A stretch of 64,000 nt of DNA from Burkholderiales bacterium (GCA_020248785.1 JADCGX010000137.1:1-64000); one strand, 5' to 3'. Positions 37,296-47,213 are shown, numbered from the stretch's first letter. The notes: generated by a model not told the origin, from the sequence alone. Made by a program: numbers and translations.

Positions 37296-40200
37296 TCAGC
37301 TTGCCGCAGGCGCGGGCGCCTGCTCTGTGCGACTTGGCTTGCCACCGAACACCGCGACGTACAGCGTGGGCAGGAACACCAGCGTCAGCAGCGTGGCGAT
37401 CATCAGGCCACCCATGATGGCGAACGCCATCGGCCCCCAGAAAACGGTCGGCGCGATCGGGATCAGGCCGAGCACGGTCGAAAAAGCCGTCAGCGACATC
37501 GGCCGCAGCCGCGAGCTGGCCGCGGAGACCGCGGCGTCCCAGACGCTCTTGCCCTCGGCTCGGTCGGCTTCGATCTGCACGATCAAAATGACGGCGTTCT
37601 TCGCCACCATGCCGATCAGCGAGAGGATGCCGAGGATCGCCACGAAGCCGAGCGGGCGGTCGAACACCAGCAAGGCCAGCACGACGCCGATGAGAGACAA
37701 GGGCAGGATCGCCAGGATGATGCCCAGCTTGCGGAAGCTCTGCAGCTGGAACATGAGGACAGTGATCATCAGCAGCAGCATCAGCGGGACGACGGCAAAT
37801 ACCGAGGCCTGCGAGACCGCACTCTCTTCGGCAATGCCGCCGACATGGATGCGATAGCCCTTGGGCAGCGCGGCGTTCAGCTCGTTGATGCGCGGCAGAA
37901 GCTCGGCAACCACAGTGGCTGGCAGCGTGCCGGAAACGACATCGGCGCGCACCGTCAGCGTCGGCGTGCGGTCGCGGCGCCAGATGATCGGATACTCCTG
38001 GTCGTAGTCGATCACCGCAAGCTGCCCCAGCGCCACAGTGCGGCCGCCGGGAATCGATATCTGCAACTGGCGCAGGGTCTCGACTTGACTGCGCTCGTCC
38101 GCGACGGCGCGGGCGACGACCGGAATCAGATAGATGTCGTCGCGCATCTGCGTCAAGGTGGTGCCCGAGGTCGAAGCATTCATCTTGGCCGCGAGATCGG
38201 CGGAGCTGAGTCCAAGCAGGCGCGCCTGATCCTGGTCGACCTGCACGCGGATCTTGCGGGCCGGCTCCATCCAGTCAAAGTTGATGTGACGCGCCCCGGA
38301 GCTGCTGGCCACGACCTGAGCCACTTGCTGTGCGATCCTGGCGACCTCGTCCGGGTCGGGCCCGGCCACGCGGTACTGGATGGGCCAACCCACGGGCGGA
38401 CCGAGTTCGAGGGGCGACACCCGCGCGACCACGTGCGGAAACTCCTCGGCGAGCAGCGTCTCCAGCTTCAACCGCAGCCGCTCGCGGGCCGCGAGGTCCT
38501 TGGCCACCACGACGGCCTGCCCGAAGAACTCGTTCTGCAGTTGTACGTTGAGCGGCAGGTAGAAGCGGATCGCGCCACGTCCGACGTAGCTGCTCCAGTG
38601 GTCGACGTCCGGGTCCTTGGCCAGCGCCTCCTCCAGCCGCTTGACGGTGTCTTCGGTGGCGAAGATCGACGCATTTTGTCGCAGCGTGAGATCCACCAAT
38701 AGCTCGGGGCGGTCCGAGGCCGGGAAAAACTGCTGCGGGACGAAGCGCACGCCGTACACCGCCGCGACGAAAGCGGCCGCCGTCACGCCGATGGTCAGCC
38801 AGCGCGCGTGCATCGCGGCCGACAGGAACTTGCTGTACCCGATCATGAGCTTGGACGGCTTGTCGGGGTCGCCCTTGGGCGGCTTCAGCAGGCCGATGCC
38901 GATCACCGGCGCGAAAATGACCGCCACCAACCACGACGTGATGAGCGCGATCGCGACCACCGCGAAAATCGAGAACGTGTATTCGCCCGCTGAACTCTGG
39001 GCAAAGCCGATCGGAACGAAGCCGGCGATGGTGATCAGCGTGCCCGCGAGCATCGGCGCCGCCAGCGTCTGGTACGCGAAGGTGGCGGCCCGCTCCTTCG
39101 TGTCGCCCGCCGCCAGCCTGCGCAGCATGGCGTCGACGGTGGTCATCGCGTCATCCACGAGCAGCGTGAGGGCGATGATCAGCGCGCCCAGCGAAATGCG
39201 GTGCAAGTCGATGGCGAACACTTCCATCACCGCGAACACGATGGCGAGCGTCAGCGGAATCGCCAGCGCCACCACCGCGCCCGGACGCACGCCCAGGGCG
39301 ACGAAGCTCGCACCGAGGATGATGAGGATGGCCTGCCAAAGCGAGGTCATGAAGTCGTCGATGGCGACGTCGACGGTGACGGCCTGGTCTGACACCAGCG
39401 TCGGCTCGATGCCGACCGGCAGGTCGGCACGGATCTCGTCCATGGCCGCCGTGATGTTTTTCCCGAGCGCGAGAATGTCGCCGCCGTCGCGCATGGCGAT
39501 CGCCAGTCCGATGGCGGGCTTGCCGTTGACCCGGAACATCGGCTGCGGCGGGTCAACGGTGCCACGTCGAACGTCCGCGATGTCAGACAGGCGCAACATG
39601 CGGCCGTTGATCGAGAAGTTGACGGCCTTCAGATCCTCTTCGGAGTCGAACCCGCCACTGACACGAAGAAAGACGCGCTCCTGTGGCGTGTGCAGCACGC
39701 CCGCGGGCCGCACGATGTTCTGCGCCTGCAGCGAGGCCACCAGCGCCGGGTACGACAGGCCGAGGCCCGCCAGCTTGGCCGTCGAGAACTCCAGGTAGAT
39801 GCGTTCGTCCTGCGCGCCCAGGATCTCGATCTTCGAGACGTCGGGCGCCGCGAGCAACCGTGAGCGCACCTTCTCCACGTGGTCGCGCAGCTCGCGCTGC
39901 GAAAAGCCGTCCGACGTGAAGCCGTAGATGATGCCGAACGTGTCCCCGAAGTCGTCGTTGAATCCCGGTCCGATCACGCCCTGCGGCAGCGTGATGCGCA
40001 TGTCGCCGATGTTCTTGCGGACCTGGTACCAGATATCTGGCACATCCTCCGGCGGCGTCGACTGCTTCAACTCGACGAAAATTGTCGTGAAGCCCGCCGT
40101 GCTGTAGCTGCGGACGCGGTCCAGCTGACGCGTCTCCTGCAGCGTCCGCTCGATTCGCTCGGTGACCTGCAGCAGGGTGTCCTCCAGCGAGGCGCCGGGC

Positions 40201-40361
40201 CAGGCAGCGAACACGACCATCGTGCGAAACGTGAACGCCGGGTCCTCGCCGCGGCCGAGCCGCAAGAAGGACAAGGAGCCGGCGATCACCGCCGCCAGCA
40301 TGAAGTAGACGATGAGCGAGCGACGCTTGATCGCCCACTCGGACAGGTTCGGGCCGATCAC
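37296..40361 (-). CDS. RND efflux transporter permease (AcrB superfamily)
   Basis: 1021 residues, 12 membrane helices and two large periplasmic loops. The proton-relay aspartates in helix 4 are present in LTLLVDDAMTTVDAMLRR, although the usual VEN after DDA is replaced by VDAM. Other blocks are FAAWPGASLEDTLLQVTERI, IGFAQSSAGEYTFSIFAVV and SLIGMVAKNAVILIVQIEAD. The early periplasmic part resembles VexF/MexF-like and related drug pumps rather than heavy-metal CzcA. Substrates cannot be predicted. Its start overlaps the adaptor stop by four bases. It exports compounds across both membranes using proton-motive force. Confidence 0.93.
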   Translation of the reverse strand: MIGPNLSEWAIKRRSLIVYFMLAAVIAGSLSFLRLGRGEDPAFTFRTMVVFAAWPGASLEDTLLQVTERIERTLQETRQLDRVRSYSTAGFTTIFVELKQSTPPEDVPDIWYQVRKNIGDMRITLPQGVIGPGFNDDFGDTFGIIYGFTSDGFSQRELRDHVEKVRSRLLAAPDVSKIEILGAQDERIYLEFSTAKLAGLGLSYPALVASLQAQNIVRPAGVLHTPQERVFLRVSGGFDSEEDLKAVNFSINGRMLRLSDIADVRRGTVDPPQPMFRVNGKPAIGLAIAMRDGGDILALGKNITAAMDEIRADLPVGIEPTLVSDQAVTVDVAIDDFMTSLWQAILIILGASFVALGVRPGAVVALAIPLTLAIVFAVMEVFAIDLHRISLGALIIALTLLVDDAMTTVDAMLRRLAAGDTKERAATFAYQTLAAPMLAGTLITIAGFVPIGFAQSSAGEYTFSIFAVVAIALITSWLVAVIFAPVIGIGLLKPPKGDPDKPSKLMIGYSKFLSAAMHARWLTIGVTAAAFVAAVYGVRFVPQQFFPASDRPELLVDLTLRQNASIFATEDTVKRLEEALAKDPDVDHWSSYVGRGAIRFYLPLNVQLQNEFFGQAVVVAKDLAARERLRLKLETLLAEEFPHVVARVSPLELGPPVGWPIQYRVAGPDPDEVARIAQQVAQVVASSSGARHINFDWMEPARKIRVQVDQDQARLLGLSSADLAAKMNASTSGTTLTQMRDDIYLIPVVARAVADERSQVETLRQLQISIPGGRTVALGQLAVIDYDQEYPIIWRRDRTPTLTVRADVVSGTLPATVVAELLPRINELNAALPKGYRIHVGGIAEESAVSQASVFAVVPLMLLLMITVLMFQLQSFRKLGIILAILPLSLIGVVLALLVFDRPLGFVAILGILSLIGMVAKNAVILIVQIEADRAEGKSVWDAAVSAASSRLRPMSLTAFSTVLGLIPIAPTVFWGPMAFAIMGGLMIATLLTLVFLPTLYVAVFGGKPSRTEQAPAPAAS

Positions 40362-41488
40362 TGCTTGCTCCCCCCGGTGGCCGCCGCCGTCTGGGCGAGC
40401 AGCCGGACCTTCTGGCCGGGCCGCAGCGCCTGCACGCCCGCGGTCACGACGAGGTCACCGGGGGCGAGGCCGGAAGCAACGACCACCTGCGACGCGTCGA
40501 CGGTCGCGATTTCGACGGGGCGCGCCGACACCGTCATTGCCTTCGGGTCGACCAGCCAGACTGAAGGCTTGCGCTCGGATCGCACGAGGGCCGAGGAAGG
40601 AATCGAGATCTGGGCCACGCCGGGCAGCACCATCGAGCCGACCACGGTCGCGCCCAGACGCATGCCTGGTGGCGGATCTGCAAGCGCGACCCGCACACGG
40701 AAGGTCCCCGTGACGGGATCGGCACGTGGGGCGACCTCGCGAACGCGTCCGGTCGCCGTCACGCTTCGGTCGGTGGCAAGGGCAACAGTGATCTTCGGGT
40801 TGCGCGGCGCGACATCGCGCACGCGGCCCGAAACATCGAACACCGCGTCACGGCCGCCTTGCTTGGCGATCTGCACGACCATCCGCCCGGCGCCCACGAC
40901 CTCGCCCGGCTCGGCACCGGTTGCGGTCACGATCCCCTCCGCATCAGAGACGAGGCGGGTGTAACTGAGCCTATTCTGGGACTGTGTCAGCTGCGACTGC
41001 GCGGTCTCGACACCGGCCTCGGCGCTGCGCAACGCTGCCTCCGCCTGCTCGAAGATCGCGCGCGCCGTCGCGCGCTCGGCGACCAGACCTTTTTGCCGCG
41101 CGTAGTTGCTGCGCGCCTCGTCAAGGCGCGCACGGGCTGCGTTCAACTGTGCCTGCGCCGCCTGCACTGCGCTCTGCTCGTTCGCGGGGTCGAGGCGGGC
41201 AAGCAGCTGCCCGGGGCGCACCAAGTCACCAACGCTGACGGCACGGTCGACCAGGCGCCCGTCGATACGGAACGCCTGGTTCGCCTCTGTCTGCGCCTGC
41301 ACCGTGCCGCTGAACGAGATCTCGTTGCGCCCATCGAGCTTGCCGACCGTGATCGTTCGCACCGGGCGCACCTCGGGCGCCGGGGGCTCTGCCGCACGCT
41401 GGCAGGACGAAAGCAACGCCACGCCACACACGGCGACCGATAAGGTCGCGAAAGTCGCACCGCGAAACATGGAGGGGCAATTGACCAT
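40358..41488 (-). CDS. RND efflux periplasmic adaptor (membrane fusion) lipoprotein
   Basis: 376 residues. A signal with lipobox LLSSC precedes QRAAEPPAPEVRPVRTI. The lipoyl-like motif QTEANQAFRIDGRLVDRAVS and a long alpha-hairpin (AQLNAARARLDEARSNYARQ) are typical, and LVSDAEGIVTATGAEPGEVV closes the barrel. It links the pump to the outer-membrane factor. ATG at 41488 or 41470 both give the lipoprotein signal; neither has a strong Shine-Dalgarno. It is the first gene of the efflux operon and divergent from pldA. No TetR- or MarR-type repressor gene is adjacent. Confidence 0.9.
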   Translation of the reverse strand: MVNCPSMFRGATFATLSVAVCGVALLSSCQRAAEPPAPEVRPVRTITVGKLDGRNEISFSGTVQAQTEANQAFRIDGRLVDRAVSVGDLVRPGQLLARLDPANEQSAVQAAQAQLNAARARLDEARSNYARQKGLVAERATARAIFEQAEAALRSAEAGVETAQSQLTQSQNRLSYTRLVSDAEGIVTATGAEPGEVVGAGRMVVQIAKQGGRDAVFDVSGRVRDVAPRNPKITVALATDRSVTATGRVREVAPRADPVTGTFRVRVALADPPPGMRLGATVVGSMVLPGVAQISIPSSALVRSERKPSVWLVDPKAMTVSARPVEIATVDASQVVVASGLAPGDLVVTAGVQALRPGQKVRLLAQTAAATGGSKQ

Positions 41489-41716
41489 GGCGCTTGGAAG
41501 TCCGTGAACGTTGGAAGACGAACGAGGCTGGGCGGACGGCTCCGGCCCAGATGGCCCGCCGACTATAGCTAGCGCTGAACGACAATTCTCTTGCTCAAGC
41601 CAACTGGGCACTGCCTATCTGCCGAAGCGGCCTTCTCGGCAATCGAACAGCAGCGGCGGCTCACCGCCTACTCTATCGCGCAAGCCACTGCATCGAAGGC
41701 AATTCTCGGCAGCGCG

Positions 41717-42781
41717 ATGCTCATGGAAACAAGACTCGTGATGCGGTTTCCCTCCCGCAGATTTCTCTTCGTTTTCTGCGGCCTGCATGCGGCCGCGCTC
41801 TGCGCACAGCCCGCTTCGCCCAGCGAATGTCACGCCATTGACGACGCGGCGCGACGCCTTGCCTGTTATGACCGTGTGACGCAAATGCCGGCGATGCCGC
41901 CGGCCCAGCGCGAGGGCCCCGTCGTGCCCTCACCCGTCGCGCAGCCGGCGACACCGGTACCGCCGGGGGCGCGACAGAGCTCGCCGCTTGCCGAGTCCTG
42001 GGCCACTCACCCCGAGTCGGCCCGCTACACGCTGCAATTCCACGAACCTAACTACATCCTTTTCGCCCGCCACACAAACAGCGTCAACAGTCAGGTCTAC
42101 GCACCAGTTTTCACCGCCGCCGGCGTTCCCGAACAGATCGACGCCACGGAAGCCAAGTTCCAGCTCAGCGGCAAGCTCAGGGTGTGGACGACGGACGATC
42201 GACGCTGGGGCGCTTGGGTTGCCTATACGCAACAGAGCAATTGGCAGGTCTACAACTCGGACATCTCGCGGCCCTTCCGGGAAACGAACTACGCGCCTGA
42301 AGTCCTCTTGAGCTGGGACCCGGACATCTCCTTCGGCGGTTGGCGCTGGGGTCTTGCCAACCTGGGCCTGGTCCATCAATCAAACGGGCGAACCGATGTG
42401 ATTTCTCGCAGTTGGGATCGGTTGTATGCCCAGTTCGCCGTGGAGAACGGCAAGAACGGCAATCTCGCGCTCTACGCGAAGGCGTGGTATCGCTTTCCCA
42501 CAGACGCGGCCAAGGATGACAATCCGGACATCACGGACTACCTCGGCCATGCGCAGTTCAATGCCGTCTACCGTTGGCGTGAGCACAGCATCACGGGCAT
42601 GCTGCGCGGAAACCTGCGCACCGGCAAGGGCGCGTTGCAGGTCGGTTACTTCAGTCCGAGGCTGCTCGGCCCGCTGCGCGGCTACGTTCAGGCCTTCTCA
42701 GGCTACGGCGAGAGCATGATCGACTACAACTGGCGTCAGACAACCCTTGGCATCGGCGTCGCTCTGAACGACGGGCTCTAA
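41717..42781 (+). CDS. pldA: Outer-membrane phospholipase A (OMPLA)
   Basis: 354 residues from the ATG at 41717; ATGs at 41723 and 41741 are also possible, and the last gives the neatest signal peptide (MRFPSRRFLFVFCGLHAAAL). After a Pro-rich linker the barrel carries YTQQSNWQVYN and the active-site block LVHQSNGRTDVISRSWDRLY. His220 and Ser222 (this start) match catalytic His142 and Ser144 of E. coli OMPLA. The third residue, Asn156, is replaced by Asp234. Arg and Ser residues that bind calcium in E. coli are conserved (SNGR, ISRS). It hydrolyses phospholipids that reach the outer leaflet. Divergent from the RND operon. Confidence 0.9.
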   Translation: MLMETRLVMRFPSRRFLFVFCGLHAAALCAQPASPSECHAIDDAARRLACYDRVTQMPAMPPAQREGPVVPSPVAQPATPVPPGARQSSPLAESWATHPESARYTLQFHEPNYILFARHTNSVNSQVYAPVFTAAGVPEQIDATEAKFQLSGKLRVWTTDDRRWGAWVAYTQQSNWQVYNSDISRPFRETNYAPEVLLSWDPDISFGGWRWGLANLGLVHQSNGRTDVISRSWDRLYAQFAVENGKNGNLALYAKAWYRFPTDAAKDDNPDITDYLGHAQFNAVYRWREHSITGMLRGNLRTGKGALQVGYFSPRLLGPLRGYVQAFSGYGESMIDYNWRQTTLGIGVALNDGL

Positions 42782-42858
42782 TGGCACAATGCCAGCGCTG
42801 GTCAGCTCTTCTTCGACAAGAAATTCGGGGCCACGAACACTCTCCTTTGGAGCTAAAG

Positions 42859-43458
42859 ATGAACAAGCGTCCTGCACTCACGGTGATCATCGCTGCGGCG
42901 GCAGCGATGCTGTCCATGGATGTCGCGGCCCAGGTGCGCGTGCAGTACGGCCGGATCACGAACGTACAGGCAACAACCGTCACCGACGCATCGTCGCGTG
43001 CGGTCGGCACATTGGTCGGCGGCGGCATCGGCCTCGCGACCGGGAGCGGGCAGTCCGGCAGCAACAGGGCGCTTCGCGGACTCGGTGGCGCAGCCGCAGG
43101 GCGCGCCTTGGGCAACATGGCAGGAAGCTCGCAGGCCTTCGAGTACACGGTTCTCGTGGACGGCACGCAAACGGTTCGGATCGTGTCCGACCAGGCTGGC
43201 AAACGCATCGGCGACTGTGTCGCGGTCGAGCAAGGCCAGTTCGCGAACATCCGTCTGGTACCCGACAGCCGCTGTGCTCCTCCACGCGCGGCGGCTCCCG
43301 CGCCGGCGGCCAAGGCAGCGCCGCCACCCGCGCCGGTGCCGGCAGATGCAGAGCAAGCCTCCGCCTGCGACCAGGCGAAGAGCCAAGTGCTGGCCGCCAC
43401 AACCGATGACGAGTTCGCCATAGCCGAGCGTCGGATGCGTCTGCTGTGTGGTACCTGA
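42859..43458 (+). CDS. SlyB-like glycine-zipper outer-membrane protein
   Basis: 199 residues. The signal peptide ends near VAA-Q (about residue 25). VQATTVTDASSRAVGTLVGG begins the glycine-zipper region, which continues with GGAAAGRALGNMAG, and the C-terminal part of the SlyB-like domain follows (VDGTQTVRIVSDQAGKRIGD). A Pro/Ala-rich linker leads to a short C-terminal segment with two Cys (ASACDQAKSQ and RLLCGT) that may form a disulfide. No lipobox is present, unlike true SlyB. TTGGAG nine bases upstream supports the start. It follows pldA by 77 bases on the same strand. Confidence 0.75.
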   Translation: MNKRPALTVIIAAAAAMLSMDVAAQVRVQYGRITNVQATTVTDASSRAVGTLVGGGIGLATGSGQSGSNRALRGLGGAAAGRALGNMAGSSQAFEYTVLVDGTQTVRIVSDQAGKRIGDCVAVEQGQFANIRLVPDSRCAPPRAAAPAPAAKAAPPPAPVPADAEQASACDQAKSQVLAATTDDEFAIAERRMRLLCGT

Positions 43459-43488
43459 TCACCTATCACTGATCAACCGATCACCTGA
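43454..43488. repeat. Degenerate GATCACC-type heptamer repeat
   Basis: Directly after the SlyB-like stop the sequence reads TGATCACCTATCACTGATCA and then ACCGATCACCTGAG. GATCACC/GATCACT-like heptamers recur about four times with drift. On the other strand it shares GGTGATCGGT with 56131-56162. Function unknown; possibly a remnant of short simple repeats. Confidence 0.4.
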
Positions 43489-44124
43489 GCACCGGGGCCC
43501 TGTTTTGCGCCAGACCGGTCCCGTAAGCAACCGCCATCTTGAGGGCGGCGACACAGCGCCGGGCACAGCCACACCAGGCGTCGAACCCGTGCTCGGCGAT
43601 GAAGAATTCATGCGACGGTCTTCATCTCTGCGCCGTTGGTCGTGGCCGGCGGCGCGAGCCACCGCAACCGCGCGGTGCTCGTCAGTTGCAAGCCGCGGCA
43701 TGGTCATCACGCGCTTCCGTCGTTCCCGCGGACGGTCGCGCACTGGGCAGCGAACAGTGGCGGCAATCGAGGCCGTGTTGGCAGCACGCCACGACGACCC
43801 CTGGTGCGCGCCAAGCGAGCGGCCGATGAGAGCGAGCCACTGGCGCGGACAGGCTCAGGTGCGCTGCGAGTCCGGGCTTGCCGTCTCGGCGTTTGCGCAT
43901 GGTTTTCGCGCATCGACAGCCGGAAAACAGTGTCGTACGCTTGCCCCCGCTTTCGCTTAAGTTCTCGTGAGCCCTCTGGTTAGTCCCCGCGCCCACCCAC
44001 AAGGTAGTGCCTCTGAACAACCCCCAGGTATACGGTTCTTGAACGTCTGCACGCTACGCGCCGCCTTCATCTATCACCGCGGCCGCGGTACCACTGTTTA
44101 ACTCATCACTTTCAAGGAACGTCC
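43489..44124. other. Long intergenic region upstream of the cold-shock gene
   Basis: About 640 bases (666 counted from the SlyB-like stop). Open frames here have no recognisable family, odd composition and no good ribosome-binding site. The last 150 bases should hold the promoter and leader of the cold-shock gene; cold-shock genes often have long structured leaders. A TTGAAC at 44039-44044 could be a -35 box, but no good -10 was found at the right distance. Nothing else was recognised. Confidence 0.5.
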
Positions 44125-44328
44125 ATGCCGCAAGGTACCGTCAAATGGTTCAACGACGCCAAAGGCTTCGGCTTCATCAAGCCCGATGATGGTGGCGCTG
44201 ACCTGTTTGCCCACTTCTCGGAAATCCAGAGCAAGGGTTTTCGCTCGCTGCAGGAGAACCAGCGGGTCGAGTACGTCGTGACCCAGGGCAAAAAGGGTCC
44301 GCAGGCGTCCCAGATCAAGCCGATCTAG
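44125..44328 (+). CDS. CspA-family cold-shock protein
   Basis: 67 residues, the usual size. [20 protein letters not shown] contains RNP1 (KGFGFI), and DLFAHFS is RNP2. The protein binds single-stranded RNA/DNA and acts as an RNA chaperone. The ATG follows TCAAGGAACGTCC, a good ribosome-binding site. A clear rho-independent terminator lies 22 bases after the stop, so this is a single-gene transcript. Confidence 0.97.
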   Translation: MPQGTVKWFNDAKGFGFIKPDDGGADLFAHFSEIQSKGFRSLQENQRVEYVVTQGKKGPQASQIKPI

Positions 44329-44347
44329 TCGCCCCGCTCTCCCCCTG

Positions 44348-44378
44348 AAAAGCCGCAGCACTGGTTGCGGCTTTTTTT
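44348..44378 (+). terminator. Rho-independent terminator of the cold-shock gene
   Basis: Inverted repeat AGCCGCA (44351-44357) and TGCGGCT (44366-44372) with an 8-base loop, followed by a T run to 44378 and preceded by AAA. Confidence 0.92.
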
Positions 44379-44511
44379 GCCCAGCTCGCAGCGCCTTCGG
44401 CCTGCATCTCCGATCCGGACCGGCGGGCAGGCCCTGGTCGCTGCCATGACCCGCGGCGGCGACTCCGAGTGACGCATCGCTAGACTGCGCGCCAACTGCC
44501 TGCGGCCCACC

Positions 44512-46044
44512 TTGCCTCGCTTGCGCTTTCGCGCTTCCCTGCCCTCGCTAGTGCCGACGCTGCTCGCCGCGGCGCTCGGGCTCGCTCACGCGCTGTCCTT
44601 CGCGCCATGGAACCTGCCCTGGCTGCAAGTGCTAGCGCTGGCCGGTCTGTTCGCCCTGGCGCCCCACGCGCGTTCCATTTGGCACGCGGCGCTGCTCGGC
44701 TTTGCCTTTGGCCTCGGCTGGTTTGGCCTGGGTGTGTCGTGGGTCTACATCAGCATGCACACCTACGGCGGCATGCCGGCGCTCCTGGCGGGGCTGGCCA
44801 CGGCCACATTTTGTGCCTTCCTCGCAATCTACCCGGCGCTCGCCTTGGCGCTTGCGCACCGGGTCGCGCTGCCCGCCCGGCTTGCGCTTGCACTGCCAGC
44901 CCTATGGACCGGCAGCGAGTGGCTCCGCGGTTGGCTCTTCACCGGCTTTCCGTGGTTGGCAAGCGGCTACGCGCACAGTGACGGGCCACTGGCCGGGCTC
45001 GCTCCCGTGTTGGGCGTCTACGGGGCCACGCTCGCCGCGGCACTGCTCGCGGGTGCGCTGGCCCTGGCCCTGCATCTGCGCGCCGCGCGGCGAGCCGTCG
45101 TCCTGGCCGGGCTTGGCGCGCTGCTGTTGCTGGCCGCCGGTCAAGTCCTGCGCGGCGTGCAATGGACGCAGCCCGATGGCGCACCGATCAGCGTGCGCCT
45201 GGTGCAGGGAAACATGCCACAGGACATGAAGTTCTCCGAGCAGGGGCTGCAGCGCGCCGTCGAGGTGCATTCGCGGCTGCTGGACGGCCCGCGCGTGGAC
45301 CTGGCGGTGCTGCCCGAGTCGGTGTTTCCCATCCCGCTGAACTACCTGCCGGATCATGTGACGCAGACACTGCTTGGCTTCGTGCGCGGCCAAGACAGCG
45401 CGCTGGTCTTCGGCGTCTTCATCGAGGATCCGCCGGGCAGCTACTACAACAGCGCCGTAGGACTGCGGCCGGACGCAGGCACGGCCGGCGCCCCGCCCTT
45501 GCAGCGCTACAGCAAGCGCCACCTGGTGCCCTTTGGCGAGTTCATTCCCTGGGGCTTCCGCTGGTTCGTCGACTTGATGCGGATGCCCATTGGCGATCAG
45601 CGGCGCGGCGCGCCCTATCAGGGGCCGATGGACCTCGCGGGCCAGCGCATTGCAGTGAACATCTGCTACGAGGACCTGTTTGGCCGCGAGATCATCAGTG
45701 CCTGGCAGGTACCGGATCGTGCGCCCACCCTGCTTCTCAACATCTCCAACCTGGCGTGGTTCGATGACTCGATCGCGCTCGACCAGCACCTGCAGATCTC
45801 GCGACTGCGCGCGCTTGAGACTGGACGGCCGATGCTGCGCGCCACCAACACGGGCGCGACGGCGGTGATCGATGCACGCGGCGCCGTGACGCAGGTGCTG
45901 CCCTATCGCACCGAAGGCGCGCTGAACGCCGAGGTCACGGGGTACGCCGGCACCACGCCCTACGTCCGCTGGGGCGACTGGCCGGCGTTGATCGCCACTG
46001 GCCTGGTGTTGCTTGCGGGTCTCTTGCTTGGGCGGCGGCGCTAG
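44512..46044 (+). CDS. lnt: Apolipoprotein N-acyltransferase
   Basis: 510 residues. Six to seven N-terminal membrane helices are followed by a periplasmic nitrilase-like domain. The catalytic triad is visible: Glu269 (LPESVFP), Lys335 (SKRHLVPFGEF) and Cys385 (VNICYEDLFG). It transfers the third acyl chain to the N-terminal Cys of lipoproteins in the inner membrane. The start is TTG; no ATG fits the N-terminus (LPSLVPTLLAAALGLAHALS). No corC/ybeX-like gene precedes it in the window. It lies between the cold-shock gene and glyQ. Confidence 0.93.
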   Translation: MPRLRFRASLPSLVPTLLAAALGLAHALSFAPWNLPWLQVLALAGLFALAPHARSIWHAALLGFAFGLGWFGLGVSWVYISMHTYGGMPALLAGLATATFCAFLAIYPALALALAHRVALPARLALALPALWTGSEWLRGWLFTGFPWLASGYAHSDGPLAGLAPVLGVYGATLAAALLAGALALALHLRAARRAVVLAGLGALLLLAAGQVLRGVQWTQPDGAPISVRLVQGNMPQDMKFSEQGLQRAVEVHSRLLDGPRVDLAVLPESVFPIPLNYLPDHVTQTLLGFVRGQDSALVFGVFIEDPPGSYYNSAVGLRPDAGTAGAPPLQRYSKRHLVPFGEFIPWGFRWFVDLMRMPIGDQRRGAPYQGPMDLAGQRIAVNICYEDLFGREIISAWQVPDRAPTLLLNISNLAWFDDSIALDQHLQISRLRALETGRPMLRATNTGATAVIDARGAVTQVLPYRTEGALNAEVTGYAGTTPYVRWGDWPALIATGLVLLAGLLLGRRR

Positions 46045-46271
46045 CCGCTTGGGCGCCAGTCGCTGGCTGCCGCCACCGCCGGCGACCAACAGCGCGGACC
46101 GCGCGATCAAGCGCAGCGGATGGATCACGTGCGGGGTAGGCCCGTGACATGCTGCTCACCACGGCACGCACCGTACCCGCACGACGGGGCCGGCGCGAGG
46201 GAGGGCACTTACAATTCGCCGCTTTCCGCGCGCTCTGGGGAGCCCCTGATGCGCACTGCACCGGCCGGACC

Positions 46272-47213
46272 ATGATCAGCTTCCAAGAAACAATTCTTCG
46301 CCTGCAAAGTTACTGGAACAAGCAGGGCTGTGCGCTGCTGCAACCGATCGACATGGAGGTTGGCGCCGGCACCTCGCACACGGCCACGTTCCTGCGCGCG
46401 CTCGGGCCCGAACCCTGGAAGGCGGCGTACGTGCAACCGAGCCGGCGTCCCAAGGACGGCCGCTATGGCGAGAACCCCAATCGCCTGCAGCACTACTACC
46501 AGTACCAGGTGGTGCTGAAGCCCGCGCCGGCCAACATCCTCGATCTGTATCTCGGCTCGCTGGAGGAACTCGGCTTCGATCTGCGGAAAAACGACGTGCG
46601 CTTTGTCGAGGACGATTGGGAGAACCCGACGCTTGGCTGCTGGGGCCTGGGTTGGGAGGTGTGGCTCAACGGCATGGAGGTGACGCAGTTCACCTACTTC
46701 CAGCAGGTGGGCGGCATCGACTGCCGGCCGATCACCGGTGAGATCACCTACGGCCTGGAGCGCCTGGCGATGTACATGCAGGGTGTGGAAAGCGTGTATG
46801 GGCTGCAATGGGCGCCGGGCCTCAGCTACGGCGACGTGTATCACCAGAACGAGGTCGAGCAGAGCACCTACAACTTCCAGCACAGCGACGTCGAATTCCT
46901 GCTGCAGGCATTCTCCGCGCATGAGAAGCAGAGCAAGTACCTGATGGAGCAGCAACTGGCACTGCCCGCGTACGAGCAACTGCTCAAGTGCGGGCACACC
47001 TTCAACCTGCTGGATGCGCGCGGCGCCATTTCCGTGACCGAGCGCGCCGCCTACATCGGGCGCATCCGCAACCTGGCGCGGGCGGTGGCACAAAGCTACG
47101 TCGACAGCCGGGCGCGGCTGGGCTTTCCGATGGCGCCAAAGGCCTGGGCGGATGAGGTCATCGCACAACTGGAAGACAAGCGCGACGAGAAGAAGCAGAA
47201 GAAGGCCGCCTGA
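46272..47213 (+). CDS. glyQ: Glycyl-tRNA synthetase alpha subunit
   Basis: 313 residues. [20 protein letters not shown] begins the class II catalytic core; [40 protein letters not shown] and [11 protein letters not shown] are conserved blocks. With GlyS it forms the alpha2beta2 enzyme that charges tRNA-Gly. The open frame upstream of the ATG at 46272 has no similarity. Its stop overlaps the glyS start by one base (TGATG), so the two subunits are translationally coupled. Confidence 0.97.
   Translation: MISFQETILRLQSYWNKQGCALLQPIDMEVGAGTSHTATFLRALGPEPWKAAYVQPSRRPKDGRYGENPNRLQHYYQYQVVLKPAPANILDLYLGSLEELGFDLRKNDVRFVEDDWENPTLGCWGLGWEVWLNGMEVTQFTYFQQVGGIDCRPITGEITYGLERLAMYMQGVESVYGLQWAPGLSYGDVYHQNEVEQSTYNFQHSDVEFLLQAFSAHEKQSKYLMEQQLALPAYEQLLKCGHTFNLLDARGAISVTERAAYIGRIRNLARAVAQSYVDSRARLGFPMAPKAWADEVIAQLEDKRDEKKQKKAA

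Noticed and set aside
43448..43960. 170-residue frame after the SlyB-like gene
   Set aside because: No family similarity, overlaps the previous gene end, no ribosome-binding site and odd composition.
44000..44035. GGTAGTGCCTCTGAACAA, resembling the end of some insertion sequences
   Set aside because: No partner inverted repeat or transposase fragment was found nearby, so this is too weak to report as an element.
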